Shown: one piece after another, positions 25,538-34,084 of the stretch | How positions within the stretch are numbered: position 1 is the first letter of the stretch | Layout: each line of letters begins with the position of its first letter | NCBI GenBank assembly: GCA_028819075.1 | Contig: JAPPMM010000043.1 | Coordinates: 124,001-188,000, forward strand | DNA length: 64,000 nucleotides | Reading direction: 5' to 3' | From: Gammaproteobacteria bacterium | GTDB lineage: Bacteria > Gemmatimonadota > Gemmatimonadetes > Longimicrobiales > Gaopeijiaceae | The notes under the pieces: model-generated | The model's input: the letters and a program-made list of their open reading frames with translations, nothing else | What the model was told of the DNA's origin: nothing | Database searches by the model: none | Program-made: the position numbers and the translations under genes

Positions 25538-25873
25538 CTAGCGCAGCAGCACCCCGCCAATCGCGCTGGCGATCCACTGGTTCAGGCTCTTCCCTTCGGC
25601 GGCGGCGGCCGCCGCCGCGCTCGCGTGCAGATCCGGCGACATGCGCAGATGGAACTTCCCCGAGTACGATCTCCGGGGCTCGACGCCGTCCTCCTCGCAC
25701 ATCTCGAGAAACACCTTGAGCGAAGTGGCTCCCTCCTTCCTGAGGCCTACGACGTCGGGGGCGTAGAAATCCGCTCCGCCGTTCAGGCCGATGAACTCGC
25801 CCCGGAACATGTCGATTTCGGGATCGAACTGAATGACGGCCTTGTAGCCGTCGATCTCCATGGTGTTCTTCAC
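25538..25873 (-). CDS. hicB: HicB-type antitoxin
   Basis: A 111-residue antitoxin. The N-terminal half has the partial-RNase-H HicB fold (EIDGYKAVIQFDPEIDMFRGEF, SLKVFLEMCEEDGVEP), the C-terminal half a ribbon-helix-helix DNA-binding unit (GKFHLRMSPDLHASAAAAAA, SLNQWIASAIG). It would bind and silence HicA and repress the operon. The start is taken as GTG 25873, which overlaps the hicA stop by four bases and has AGGA eight bases upstream; ATG 25861 is the alternative. The poly-Ala/Glu stretch in the RHH helix is unusual but still helical. Confidence 0.85.
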   Translation of the reverse strand: MKNTMEIDGYKAVIQFDPEIDMFRGEFIGLNGGADFYAPDVVGLRKEGATSLKVFLEMCEEDGVEPRRSYSGKFHLRMSPDLHASAAAAAAAEGKSLNQWIASAIGGVLLR

Positions 25874-26124
25874 GGCTCCACTCCATTCCTCCGCAGCCAG
25901 TCCCGGATGCTGGCGACCGCCCCGACGTCGGTGTTCGGCGAAGGGTGTGGCCGGTGGAACACCCGGCGGTCGCCGAACAGCCTCACGCCGATGCGAGAGC
26001 CTTCCCGCTCGCTGACTTCCGCTCCCAGGTCCACCAGCAACGCCTCGACTCTCCGCCATGGTATATTGCCGCTGACCGGGTGGCGGAAGATTGACTCAAG
26101 GGTTCTGCGGTGCCTGCGCTTCAT
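25870..26124 (-). CDS. hicA: HicA-type mRNA interferase toxin
   Basis: An 84-residue YcfA/HicA protein: SGNIPWRRVEALLVDLGAEV is the first helix after the strand, GSRIGVRLFGDRRVFHRPH contains the catalytic His, and SIRDWLRRNGVEP is the terminal helix. HicA toxins bind RNA through a double-stranded-RNA-binding-like fold and cut mRNA. It is the first gene of a two-gene leftward operon with hicB, the usual hicAB order, with a GTGA overlap. An inverted repeat directly upstream is a plausible operator. Slightly longer at the N-terminus (MKRRHRRTLESIFRHP) than many HicA. Confidence 0.85.
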   Translation of the reverse strand: MKRRHRRTLESIFRHPVSGNIPWRRVEALLVDLGAEVSEREGSRIGVRLFGDRRVFHRPHPSPNTDVGAVASIRDWLRRNGVEP

Positions 26125-26128
26125 TGGC

Positions 26129-26140
26129 TATGATATCGTA
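26129..26140. promoter_or_regulatory. Inverted repeat upstream of hicA
   Basis: TATGATATCGTA, a 12-bp imperfect palindrome (one mismatched pair), lies 5-16 bases upstream of the hicA ATG within an AT-rich stretch. Position and symmetry fit a HicB operator and may overlap the -10 region. Confidence 0.4.
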
Positions 26141-26281
26141 ATGTGATACCTGCATCAAGTCACCGCCGCCGCTTGAGCGGGTCCGATACGGCCCTCGCCG
26201 CCGAGCGCCCCCGGAAGCCCGTGTTGTGCCACGGTCCTGGCCGGTCATCCGCCCATGAACTGAGGCGACACCCGTAGATCC

Positions 26282-26923
26282 ATGCCGGCCCTGAATACCG
26301 CGTTCCCCCTCGCCGCGCTCATGTGGTTCGGGATGATGGCTGTGATGATGCTCCCGGTATCGATCCCTTGGGTGCGAGTGTTGGTTTCGTTGAGCGACAG
26401 GGGCAGTCGGGTCCGGTCGGGGAGGCGGCTAGCGCCGGCACCGGGGCTGTGGACCCACATCCGGTCGGGAGCGCTGTTTCTCGCTGGCTACCTGTCGGTG
26501 TGGATGCTGTTCAGCCTGGCCGCGGCGGCGGTGCAGTTCTGGCTGGGGGAGCGCATCGCACTCGCGGGGGGAAGTTCGCTCGCGGGCACCGTTCTGGTCG
26601 GTGCCGGCCTGTACCAGCTCTCACCGGTGAAGGCCGCGTGCCTGCGCCACTGCCGCAACCCGCTGACGTACTTCCTCACCCGCTGGCGGGACGGGCCGCG
26701 CGGGGCACTGGGGATGGGGTGGGGACACGGCCTCTGGTGCCTGGGGTGCTGCTGGGCGCTGATGGCGCTGGCGCTCGTGCTGGGCGTGATGAACCTGCTC
26801 TGGATGGCCGTGCTGGCGGCGGCGGTGTTCATCGAGAACGTTGCGCCGGGCGGGACGGTAGCCGGGCGGGTTGCGGGGGTGGGGTTGGTGGTGTGGGGGG
26901 TGGTGGTGTGGGTTGCGGGGTGA
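26282..26923 (+). CDS. DUF2182 integral membrane protein
   Basis: A 213-residue inner-membrane protein with about six helices. It has the DUF2182 signatures: MMAVMMLPVSIPW in the first helix, GLYQLSPVKAACLRHCRNPL with two Cys, and GHGLWCLGCCWALMALALVLGVMNLLWM with three further Cys and a His. These Cys/His are thought to bind metal, but function is unproven. DUF2182 and DUF1326 genes are often neighbours; here they are separated by the hydrolase and hicAB, which may have been inserted. Convergent with feoB with 28 bases between. Confidence 0.85.
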   Translation: MPALNTAFPLAALMWFGMMAVMMLPVSIPWVRVLVSLSDRGSRVRSGRRLAPAPGLWTHIRSGALFLAGYLSVWMLFSLAAAAVQFWLGERIALAGGSSLAGTVLVGAGLYQLSPVKAACLRHCRNPLTYFLTRWRDGPRGALGMGWGHGLWCLGCCWALMALALVLGVMNLLWMAVLAAAVFIENVAPGGTVAGRVAGVGLVVWGVVVWVAG

Positions 26924-26951
26924 GTGATCGCTCAGGCCGCCGACTTGCGGC

Positions 26952-29003
26952 CTACGCAAACACCGACACCACCTGGTACACCACGAAGGCCGCCGTCCAC
27001 GCCAGCACGGTCATGTAGCCGAACTGGAGGGCGGGCCACTTCCAGCTGCCGGTCTCGCGCCGGGTCACGACGTTGGTGGGGAGGCATTGCATCGCCAGCA
27101 CGAAGAAGACCAGCAGAGCCAGCGCGGTCGCGGTGGTGAACACCGGGCTGCCGTCGGCGTGGCGCTGCGCGCGCAGGGTCGCGCTCAGGGTCTCCTCGTC
27201 CTCTGCGGCATCCTCGCCGATCCCGTAGACGATGGCCAGGGTCGCGACGATCACCTCGCGGGCGGCGAATGACGAGATCACCCCCACGTTGATCTTCCAG
27301 TCGAACCCCAGGGGTGCAAAGACGGGCTCCACCGCCTTGCCCACGCGCCCGGCAACCGAGTATTCGAGCTCGTAGGAAGAAAGCAGCGCCCCCGCCTCCG
27401 CCTCCAGCGCCTCGGCCTCCGCCTCGTCACCCGCGATGGCAGCGGCGGTGCGGAGATCCGCCACCCGGGCGATCGTTTCGGCCGGAACGACCGTGCTCCA
27501 CTCCGACTCGTCCAGCTTCGGATAGGTGGCGAGCACCCACAGCACGACCGAAATCCCGAGGATGACGGTGCCGGCGCGCGTGACGAACGCTCGCCCGCGA
27601 TCATATGCGGTCAGGAGGGCGTTGCGCAGCGACGGCAGCCGGTAGCGGGGCAGCTCGATCACCAGCGGGCTGGAGGCGCCGGGGAGAATGGTGCTCTTGA
27701 ACACGAAGGCCATCCCGATGGCCGCGGTCATGCCCAGCAGGTAGGCGCCTGTGAACACCAGGCCCCCGACCACGGGACGATCTGCGAAGAGCAGCGCCGT
27801 GATCATCACATAGACCGGCAGGCGCGCGGTGCAGGTGAGAAGCGGGATCACAAGGATCGACACCAGCCGGTCGCGCCAGTTCTCGATCACTCGCGTGGAC
27901 ATGATCGCCGGGATCGCGCACGCGTGCGCGGACAGCATGGGCACGAACGCGCGGCCCGGCAGCCCGACCCGGCTCATGGGCCGGTCGGCCACGAACGCCG
28001 CCCGGGCCAGGTACCCGCTGTCCTCCAGAAGCGTGATCAGGAAGAAGAGGAAGCAGATCTGCGGCAGGAACACGAGCACCCCGCCGATCCCGCCGATCAG
28101 CCCGTTCACGACGAAGCTGTTCAGGTCTCCCGGGGGCAGAATGGCGCCGAACACATCCCCGGCGAAGCCGAAGCCGGCCTCGATCCACGCCATCGGATAC
28201 TGCGCCACCGTGAAGATCGAGATGAAGACGGCGGCCATGATGAGCACGAACCCGGCCACGCCGTGGATGGGATGGGTAAGCCAGCGGTCGATGGCCTCGG
28301 TGAGGCGCAGGGACATCAGGCGGGCGCCCTTTGCCGCGCGAACCGCCCGCGCGCCCACCTCTTCCGCCCAGTCGTAGCGCGCCTCGTGCGGGCAGGTCGT
28401 GCACGTGCCGCACGCCGCGATGCCTTCCGGGAGCGCCGGCATCGCATCCGGCCCCGAATCCAGCACGTAGGCGAGTTCCCGCTTGAGCAGATCGAAGCCC
28501 TGCCCCGAACGCGAGTTGACGGCAACGACGGGCGAGCCGAGTTCGACCGCCAGCGAATCGGTGTCGATCTCCAGCCCGTCCGCCTCGGCCAGGTCGATCA
28601 TGTTGAGGGCGATGACCATGGGTACGCCCAGCTCCCGCACCTGTCCCGCGAGATAGAGATTGCGGGCGAGGTTGGTGGCGTCGACCACGACGATGGCCGC
28701 CTGGGGCCTGGGTCGGCCGGAGAGCTTCCCGAGGAGGGCGTCGCGGGCCGTCCGCTCCTCGGTCTTGTGCTCGGACATCGCGTAGAGGCCGGGCAGGTCG
28801 AGGAGCTGGATGGACTTCCCGCCCAACTCGAAGCTGCCCAGCCGCACGGATGTGGTGGTGCCGGCGAAGTTGGCGGTCTTGCCGCGCATGCCGGTGAGCT
28901 GGTTGAAGAGCGTGGTCTTGCCCGCGTTGGGATTGCCCGCCAGCGCCACCGTGACCGGAACCGCGGCACGGGCGGGAAGGACGGGCAGGGAGACGGGGCT
29001 CAT
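26952..29003 (-). CDS. feoB: Ferrous iron transporter FeoB
   Basis: A 683-residue FeoB. The G domain has GNPNAGKTTLFNQ (23-35), TTTSVRLGSFEL, DLPGLYAMS and NMIDLAEADG; a GDI-like helical spacer follows, then a membrane part with two Gate motifs (FLPQICFLFFLITLLEDSGYLAR, TCTARLPVYVMITALLF). It carries Fe(II) across the inner membrane with GTP hydrolysis. A CGTCTTC cluster in the linker between the G domain and membrane part adds three Cys that could bind metal. The start at ATG 29003 is 13 bases after the feoA stop; a longer frame to 29075 would overlap feoA. Confidence 0.92.
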   Translation of the reverse strand: MSPVSLPVLPARAAVPVTVALAGNPNAGKTTLFNQLTGMRGKTANFAGTTTSVRLGSFELGGKSIQLLDLPGLYAMSEHKTEERTARDALLGKLSGRPRPQAAIVVVDATNLARNLYLAGQVRELGVPMVIALNMIDLAEADGLEIDTDSLAVELGSPVVAVNSRSGQGFDLLKRELAYVLDSGPDAMPALPEGIAACGTCTTCPHEARYDWAEEVGARAVRAAKGARLMSLRLTEAIDRWLTHPIHGVAGFVLIMAAVFISIFTVAQYPMAWIEAGFGFAGDVFGAILPPGDLNSFVVNGLIGGIGGVLVFLPQICFLFFLITLLEDSGYLARAAFVADRPMSRVGLPGRAFVPMLSAHACAIPAIMSTRVIENWRDRLVSILVIPLLTCTARLPVYVMITALLFADRPVVGGLVFTGAYLLGMTAAIGMAFVFKSTILPGASSPLVIELPRYRLPSLRNALLTAYDRGRAFVTRAGTVILGISVVLWVLATYPKLDESEWSTVVPAETIARVADLRTAAAIAGDEAEAEALEAEAGALLSSYELEYSVAGRVGKAVEPVFAPLGFDWKINVGVISSFAAREVIVATLAIVYGIGEDAAEDEETLSATLRAQRHADGSPVFTTATALALLVFFVLAMQCLPTNVVTRRETGSWKWPALQFGYMTVLAWTAAFVVYQVVSVFA

Positions 29004-29016
29004 GGGTCGCCCGGGA

Positions 29017-29289
29017 TCACGCGTCCAGGTGCCGCTCGTGGCACGGACGGCCGTCGTCGAGGCGCAGGAAGACATGGCGCGAGAGCCTCGCGGCGATTCC
29101 GAGGCGCGTTCCCATGACGCTCACGATCATCGGATCGCCCGACTTCACCATGTGGAGCCGGCGCCCCAGGCACACGCCCATGGTCTTGAGGCGCTCGATG
29201 TCTTCATGATCCCCGTCGATGTGACAGATCAGCCCGCACTCGCCGGCGTCGAGCCGGTCCGCGGGAACCCCTTGATCGGATTCGGACAT
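29017..29289 (-). CDS. feoA: FeoA, ferrous iron transport accessory protein
   Basis: A 90-residue SH3-like FeoA domain: AGECGLICHIDGDHEDIERL, KTMGVCLGRRLHMVKSGDP and MIVSVMGTRLGIAARLSRHVFL. It assists FeoB in the cytoplasm. Start ATG 29289 has GGAG close upstream (3-base gap), so GTGs at 29325 or 29334 are possible alternatives. A Fur-type inverted repeat lies about 75-90 bases upstream, so the feoAB pair is probably repressed by iron. Confidence 0.88.
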   Translation of the reverse strand: MSESDQGVPADRLDAGECGLICHIDGDHEDIERLKTMGVCLGRRLHMVKSGDPMIVSVMGTRLGIAARLSRHVFLRLDDGRPCHERHLDA

Positions 29290-29364
29290 CTGCTCCGGCT
29301 CGACCGGCTGGAGAGGGGCGTGGACTGACGGCACGGGTGTCCTCGTCGTGGAAGCGGGTTCGGT

Positions 29365-29381
29365 ATGAGAATCATTCTCAT
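29365..29381. promoter_or_regulatory. Fur-box-like perfect 17-bp palindrome
   Basis: ATGAGAATCATTCTCAT is a perfect palindrome (8-1-8). The core GAGAATCATTCTC matches the usual Fur/DtxR-like layout of inverted NATNAT half-sites. It lies between feoA (leftward) and the Tat amidase (rightward), at promoter distance from feoA. Iron-dependent repression of feoAB is the likely role; the amidase might share it. Confidence 0.7.
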
Positions 29382-29536
29382 TCGCAAGCGCTGGAGAAGC
29401 AAGGGGAGCGTTGCCACCATGTGAACCAGTGTCGCACGCAACAGCGGGGCGCCGTATGTTGCCTTGTTTGAGGCTGGAGTGCCTGAGCCAACGAGCGTGG
29501 GCGCCATCTTTGGGCCCTGCGAGGGGGAGAATCGAG

Positions 29537-31168
29537 ATGTCAGAGGATCGAAAAGGCGGGATCGAGCGAAGGCGTTTTCTCGGGATGGCAGCAGCCGGGG
29601 TCGCCGCCGGGGGCTTGCGCCCGGAAATCGTGCTCGGCGAGGAGCGTCGCTCTCCCGCAGCCGGGATGCGGACGCTCCAGGAGGCCCAGGAGCAGGAGCT
29701 GGTGCCGCTCGGGAACGGCGAACCGCCGGCGACCCAGTTCCAGGCGTGGCCCGGAGGCACGGGATCGCTGCTGGAGAAGCTGTGGAGGGACACCGGAGGG
29801 TCTCCCTTCGAACGCCACGAGATCGAGATCGGGCCCTGGCCGGGACCAGCCCCGACCGATCCCCAGGAGATCGCCTTTCTCCCGGCGCATCGGCTGGGCG
29901 CACTCATTCGGGAGCGCAAGATCACGTCCGAGGAGCTAACCGAGATCTACCTGGACCGGATGAAGCGCCACGACCCGACGCTCCTGTGTGCGGTGAGCAT
30001 CCTGGAAGACCGCGCCCGTGAGGAGGCGAAGCGCGCCGACGCCGATCTGCGCGCAGGGCGATGGCGCGGACCGCTACACGGGGTCCCCTGGGGCGTGAAG
30101 GATCTCTTCACCGTGCGCGGAACCCGCACGACATGGGGATCCGACGACTTCCAGGATCAGGTGATCGACGAGGACTCCGAACTCGTGCTGCGTCTGCGCG
30201 AGGCGGGCGCCGTCCTGATCGCCAAGCTCTCCACCGGGCAATTCGCGGCGGGCGACAACTGGTACCGTGGTCGCACCAGGAACCCCTGGAATCCCGAGCA
30301 GGGATCGAGCGGGTCGTCGGCGGGCCCGGGTTCGGCCACCGCGGCGGGCCTGGTCGGTTTCTCCATCGGCACCGAGACCCAGGGCTCGATCGTGAGCCCG
30401 TCGCGGCGCAACGGCCTGAGCGGCCTGCGGCCTACCTTCGGGCGCATCTCGCGCCACGGCGGCATGGTGCTTTCGTGGACCATGGACAAGCCGGGCCCAA
30501 TGTGCCGGAGCGTCGAGGACTGCGCGCTGGTGTTCAACGCCATCCACGGAGCGGACCCCAAGGATCCCGCGACGCTGACCGCCCCCTTCCGCTTCGAGCG
30601 CAACCCGGACCTCTCGCAAATGCGCATCGGCTTTACGGAAGATGCGCCCGAAGCCTTTGTAGCAACGCTGGCGGAACTCGGAGCCGACCCGCAGCCCATG
30701 GCCGAACTGCCCGAAGGCGGTTCCAACTCGCTCGGCGTCGAGTCATCGGCCGCCTTCGACTTCCACGTCGCGCCCGGAGGCGTGCTGGAACAGGTCCCCG
30801 AGCCCCCCGAGGGAGAGGAAGCGCGCCCGCCCCGGTTCCATCGCGGACGGGAAACCCTGGCGCTCGACTACGTCCAGTCACTCAGGCGGCGCCACATCCT
30901 GATGAAGGAGATGGCCGAGGCGATGGAGGGCTTCGACATGTTCGTGACCGGATCCGGGGAGACGCGGCTCACGAACCAGACCGGGCATCCGGCGGTGGTT
31001 TTGCCCTACGACTTCGGCGACGGCAACACCGAGGACGACTTCGACCACGAGCAGCCGATCTGCACGACGGTCATCGGCGACCTGTTCGCGGACGACAGGA
31101 TTCTGAGCGTGGCGCACGCCTACCAGTCGGTGACCGACTGGCATCGGATGCATCCGGATCTGGCGTAG
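29537..31168 (+). CDS. Tat-exported amidase-signature-family amidase
   Basis: A 543-residue amidase. The N-terminus IERRRFLGMAAAGVAAGG is a twin-arginine signal, followed by a spacer of some 80 residues. The triad is Lys188 in WGVKDLF, Ser260 in GSSGSSAGPGSA and Ser284 in TETQGSIVSPS, with the family's usual 24 residues between the two Ser. The C-terminal part after about 430 diverges from typical amidases. It would hydrolyse an amide in the periplasm. ATG 29537 has GGGGGAG upstream. It is divergent from feoAB and convergent with the Bat operon, only 3 bases from the TPR gene's stop. Confidence 0.85.
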   Translation: MSEDRKGGIERRRFLGMAAAGVAAGGLRPEIVLGEERRSPAAGMRTLQEAQEQELVPLGNGEPPATQFQAWPGGTGSLLEKLWRDTGGSPFERHEIEIGPWPGPAPTDPQEIAFLPAHRLGALIRERKITSEELTEIYLDRMKRHDPTLLCAVSILEDRAREEAKRADADLRAGRWRGPLHGVPWGVKDLFTVRGTRTTWGSDDFQDQVIDEDSELVLRLREAGAVLIAKLSTGQFAAGDNWYRGRTRNPWNPEQGSSGSSAGPGSATAAGLVGFSIGTETQGSIVSPSRRNGLSGLRPTFGRISRHGGMVLSWTMDKPGPMCRSVEDCALVFNAIHGADPKDPATLTAPFRFERNPDLSQMRIGFTEDAPEAFVATLAELGADPQPMAELPEGGSNSLGVESSAAFDFHVAPGGVLEQVPEPPEGEEARPPRFHRGRETLALDYVQSLRRRHILMKEMAEAMEGFDMFVTGSGETRLTNQTGHPAVVLPYDFGDGNTEDDFDHEQPICTTVIGDLFADDRILSVAHAYQSVTDWHRMHPDLA

Positions 31169-31171
31169 GGG

Positions 31172-32023
31172 CTACCAGCGACGGCCGAGCGTTCGGGAAC
31201 GGGTTCCCCAGACCGACCGGCTGGCGAGCCCGAGCAGCTTGCGGGTGATGAGTTCGCCGTCGAGGCGGATGTCGTTCAGGATCGCGGCTGCCTCGGCAAG
31301 GGAGAGCGGTTGCTCGGCTTCCGGGTCGACGACGGTTTCCTCTTCGCCGAGCATGCCCGGAGGCGCCATGATGTCGCCGGACTCGCCTTCGGCCCGGGTG
31401 TTGTCTCCGGTGAGTTCGGCGTCCGAGAAGGCTTCGCCCGCCTGGACGCCCCGGCGGCCCCCGGTGTCGAGCGAATCGAGCATGCGGCGGGCGAATGCGA
31501 GGTTCCACGCCGCCACCTCGCGGCCGGGGCTCAGGCGGAGGGCCTTACGGTTTTCCTCTATGGCCGCCACGACATGGACCAGGGCGGAGTCGGAGCCGGG
31601 CGCAGCGATGGCGGCGCGCAGGCTGGCGACGCCCAGGTTGTACCAGGCGAGGGAGCGCAGGTCGTCGTCGGGACCGGCCGCGCCACGGGAGAGGCGGGCG
31701 CGGGCATCCGGCGCTTCGGCCAGTTCGAGCAGGGTGGTGCCCAGGTTGTAGTGGAGATACGGGGCCCGAGGCTCCAAGGCGGGTGTGGGCCCGGTGTCGC
31801 GAGCCGCGTCTTCCGGCGCGGCGGGAGACTCGGTGGCGACCGCGCCCGGGGCCACCGGGACTTCCTCCTGGAGACGCGCGCGGTAGATGCGCGCGGCGGA
31901 ACTCCAGTCACCGCGGCGGTGCAGCCGGTTCGCGCGCTCCTCGCTGGCGCGTTCGGCGATGACCACGGCAGTGAGGGCGGTGGCCAGGACGGCCACGACA
32001 ACCAGACGGGTGCGGGTGGTCAT
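31172..32023 (-). CDS. TPR membrane protein, last gene of MoxR/VWA operon (BatC-like)
   Basis: A 283-residue protein with an N-terminal membrane anchor (LVVVAVLATALTAVVIAERA) and TPR-like helices: RLHRRGDWSSAARIYRARL, LHYNLGTTLLELAEAPDARA and LAWYNLGVASLRAAI. The C-terminal half is acidic and of low complexity. In Bat (aerotolerance-type) operons the gene after the two VWA genes usually codes for a TPR protein like this; the molecular role is not established. Its ATG at 32023 overlaps the upstream stop (ATGA), so it is translationally coupled. A longer frame to 32173 is not used because it would lie inside the VWA gene. Confidence 0.75.
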   Translation of the reverse strand: MTTRTRLVVVAVLATALTAVVIAERASEERANRLHRRGDWSSAARIYRARLQEEVPVAPGAVATESPAAPEDAARDTGPTPALEPRAPYLHYNLGTTLLELAEAPDARARLSRGAAGPDDDLRSLAWYNLGVASLRAAIAAPGSDSALVHVVAAIEENRKALRLSPGREVAAWNLAFARRMLDSLDTGGRRGVQAGEAFSDAELTGDNTRAEGESGDIMAPPGMLGEEETVVDPEAEQPLSLAEAAAILNDIRLDGELITRKLLGLASRSVWGTRSRTLGRRW

Positions 32024-33099
32024 GGGCGGAGCTCCGGAGGGGTCGTCCACGGGAATCGCCATGGGCCGCGGGGCCCGCCGGGAGCGGTCGGGACAGGTCG
32101 CAGGCGGGCGCGGCCCGGGCGGTCCATCAGGCCGTCGGTGGCCACCAGAAGAAGCGCCAGCAGGATCAGCCACGTTACCGGGTCGCCGGGGCCGCCGCCG
32201 CCTTCACCGTCTTCGGGAACTCGGCGGAAGCGGGCGGCGAGTTCGGCCAGGCCGCGGTCGTCGGACGCGTCCAGATAGCTGCCCCCGCCGGCGCGGGCGA
32301 CACCCCGCAGCAGCCGTTCATTCAGCCGCGAGACCACCGGTGCGCCGCCTGCGTCCGCGACCGGAGCGCCCGCGCCTTCCCCCAGCCCCGCCCCCTCCGC
32401 CGTGCCGATCCCCGCGACCCAGATGCGGACGTCACCCGCCGCCGCGAGGGCCGCGCTGTCCGCCACCGCGAACTCGTCCTCGTGCGCCTCGCCGTCGGTC
32501 ACCAGCACGATCACGCGCTCCCTTCCTTCCTCCCGGCGCGCGTCCAGTTGGCGGCGCGCTTCGCCGACGGCCGCGCTCACGCGGGTGCCCTGGTCCCGCT
32601 CGCCCAGGAAGTTCTCCGCCAGCGAGTCGGCGAAGAAGCGCACCACCTGCTGGTCGGCGGTAATCGGAGCGAGCGTATGCGGCCAGTCGGCGAACACCAC
32701 CAGTCCGACGCGCTCGCCCGGGAGCGCCTCCAGGAGCGCGCCGACCACTTCCTTGGCGCGTCCCATGCGCCCGCCCGGCAGGTCCCGCGCCCCCATCGAT
32801 GCGGAGATGTCCAGCGCCACCACCACGTCGACCGGACGCGAGGCGTTCAGGCTGATCCCGGGTCCCAAGCGCATGCCGGCGGCGGCGAGGAGCATCACGG
32901 CCACGGCCAGGCCGAGGACCCGGAGCCGCCGCCGGGGAAAGTCCACCAGCTCGCGGGTGGTCAGCCGGCCGGCCGCCTCTTCTCCCCCGAACCCCTCCGC
33001 GAGCGCGCGCAACCGCCGGGTGGTGCAGGCCAGTGCGAAGGCGGCCAGGCCGATCACGACCGGGAGCAGAAGCAGCAGCATCGGGCGCGCAAACGTCAT
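32020..33099 (-). CDS. VWA-domain membrane protein (BatB-like)
   Basis: A 359-residue protein with two N-terminal membrane helices, a von Willebrand A domain and one C-terminal helix (WLILLALLLVATDGLMD), the standard layout of BatA/BatB. The MIDAS metal site is complete: DISAS at 97-101 and the Asp in VLVTDGEAHED. Such proteins act in the periplasmic face of a membrane complex assembled with a MoxR ATPase. It begins 7 bases after the stop of the next VWA gene, with GAGG five bases before the ATG, and ends in an ATGA overlap. Confidence 0.85.
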   Translation of the reverse strand: MTFARPMLLLLLPVVIGLAAFALACTTRRLRALAEGFGGEEAAGRLTTRELVDFPRRRLRVLGLAVAVMLLAAAGMRLGPGISLNASRPVDVVVALDISASMGARDLPGGRMGRAKEVVGALLEALPGERVGLVVFADWPHTLAPITADQQVVRFFADSLAENFLGERDQGTRVSAAVGEARRQLDARREEGRERVIVLVTDGEAHEDEFAVADSAALAAAGDVRIWVAGIGTAEGAGLGEGAGAPVADAGGAPVVSRLNERLLRGVARAGGGSYLDASDDRGLAELAARFRRVPEDGEGGGGPGDPVTWLILLALLLVATDGLMDRPGRARLRPVPTAPGGPRGPWRFPWTTPPELRP

Positions 33100-33106
33100 G
33101 GCATCC

Positions 33107-34084
33107 TCACGGCAGCACCGCCCAGCGCGAGGCCCGCAACCCGACCGCCGCCAGCACCAGCGCCAGCGCCCCGGTCACCAGGAGGAACCGGAAGGGCACC
33201 AGCGCGGTGGTGAGCCGCGTTTCCTGTGAGGTCGTCTCGAGGCGGTCGATCTCCGCGTAGATCGAGTCCAGCGCGACCACGTCCGCCGCCGAGAAGTAGC
33301 GCCCTCCGGTGATGCGCGCCGCCTGGGTGAGCACCGTCTCCATTCGCTGGCGCCGGGTCGGGGCGCTGGCTCCCGCCGTGCCGTCCCCCGGCTCGGGGGG
33401 ATCGGGCCGCCCGATCGCCACCGGGTAGATGCGCACGCCCACGGCCGCGGCCGCACGCGCCGCCATGGCGGGCACAAGGCCGTCGCGGTTGTGCGCGCCA
33501 TCGGTGACCAGGACCAGCACCTTCGAGTCGTGCGGGGCAGCGTCCAGCAGCGCCGAGCCCGCGGCGATCGCGCCCGCGATGTCGGTGCCGTCGATGAGCA
33601 GCCCCACCTCCATCCCGTCGATCGCGTGGTCCACCAGGTAGTGATCGCGGGTGAGGGGCAGACGGGTGAGCGCTTCGCCGGCGAAGGTGACCAGGCCGAT
33701 GGCGTCGTCGCGGCCCGCCACAAAGCGCCTGGCAGCGGCCTTGGCGGCCTCCAGGCGGGTGGCCGATCCCTCCATGTCGTCGGCCCACATCGACGTGGAC
33801 AGATCCACCGCCACCACGATCCCCCTGCCGCCCTCCACGGGTTCTTCGTGGGCCGTGATCAGGCGGGGGTGGGCGAGCGCGACGATGAGGCAGGCGAGCG
33901 CGGCGGCGCGCAGGCCCCGCGGAATCGCATCCACCACCGCCCAGAGGCGGCTCCCCCGCAGCCGCACCGATCCCGCCGACGCGAAGAGCATGCCGGAGGT
34001 GCGCCGGGGCCGGAGCCACCACAACCAGAGGGGAACGAGCGCGAGCAGAACCAGCCATTCCGGGCGGGCCAGTTGGACGCTCAT
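33107..34084 (-). CDS. VWA-domain membrane protein (BatA-like)
   Basis: A 325-residue protein with the same layout as its downstream neighbour: N-terminal helices (WLVLLALVPLWLWWLRP and LRAAALACLIVALA), a VWA domain with MIDAS DLSTS at 94-98 and VLVTDGAHNRDG, and a C-terminal helix (FLLVTGALALVLAAVGL). BatA and BatB probably form a metal-dependent complex together with the MoxR ATPase. The ATG at 34084 overlaps the stop of the preceding gene (ATGA); the longer frame to 34453 would lie inside that gene. Confidence 0.85.
   Translation of the reverse strand: MSVQLARPEWLVLLALVPLWLWWLRPRRTSGMLFASAGSVRLRGSRLWAVVDAIPRGLRAAALACLIVALAHPRLITAHEEPVEGGRGIVVAVDLSTSMWADDMEGSATRLEAAKAAARRFVAGRDDAIGLVTFAGEALTRLPLTRDHYLVDHAIDGMEVGLLIDGTDIAGAIAAGSALLDAAPHDSKVLVLVTDGAHNRDGLVPAMAARAAAAVGVRIYPVAIGRPDPPEPGDGTAGASAPTRRQRMETVLTQAARITGGRYFSAADVVALDSIYAEIDRLETTSQETRLTTALVPFRFLLVTGALALVLAAVGLRASRWAVLP

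Noticed and set aside
29365-29381. The palindrome as a transcription terminator
   Set aside because: It lies between divergent starts, is AT-rich and has no stable stem with T-run.
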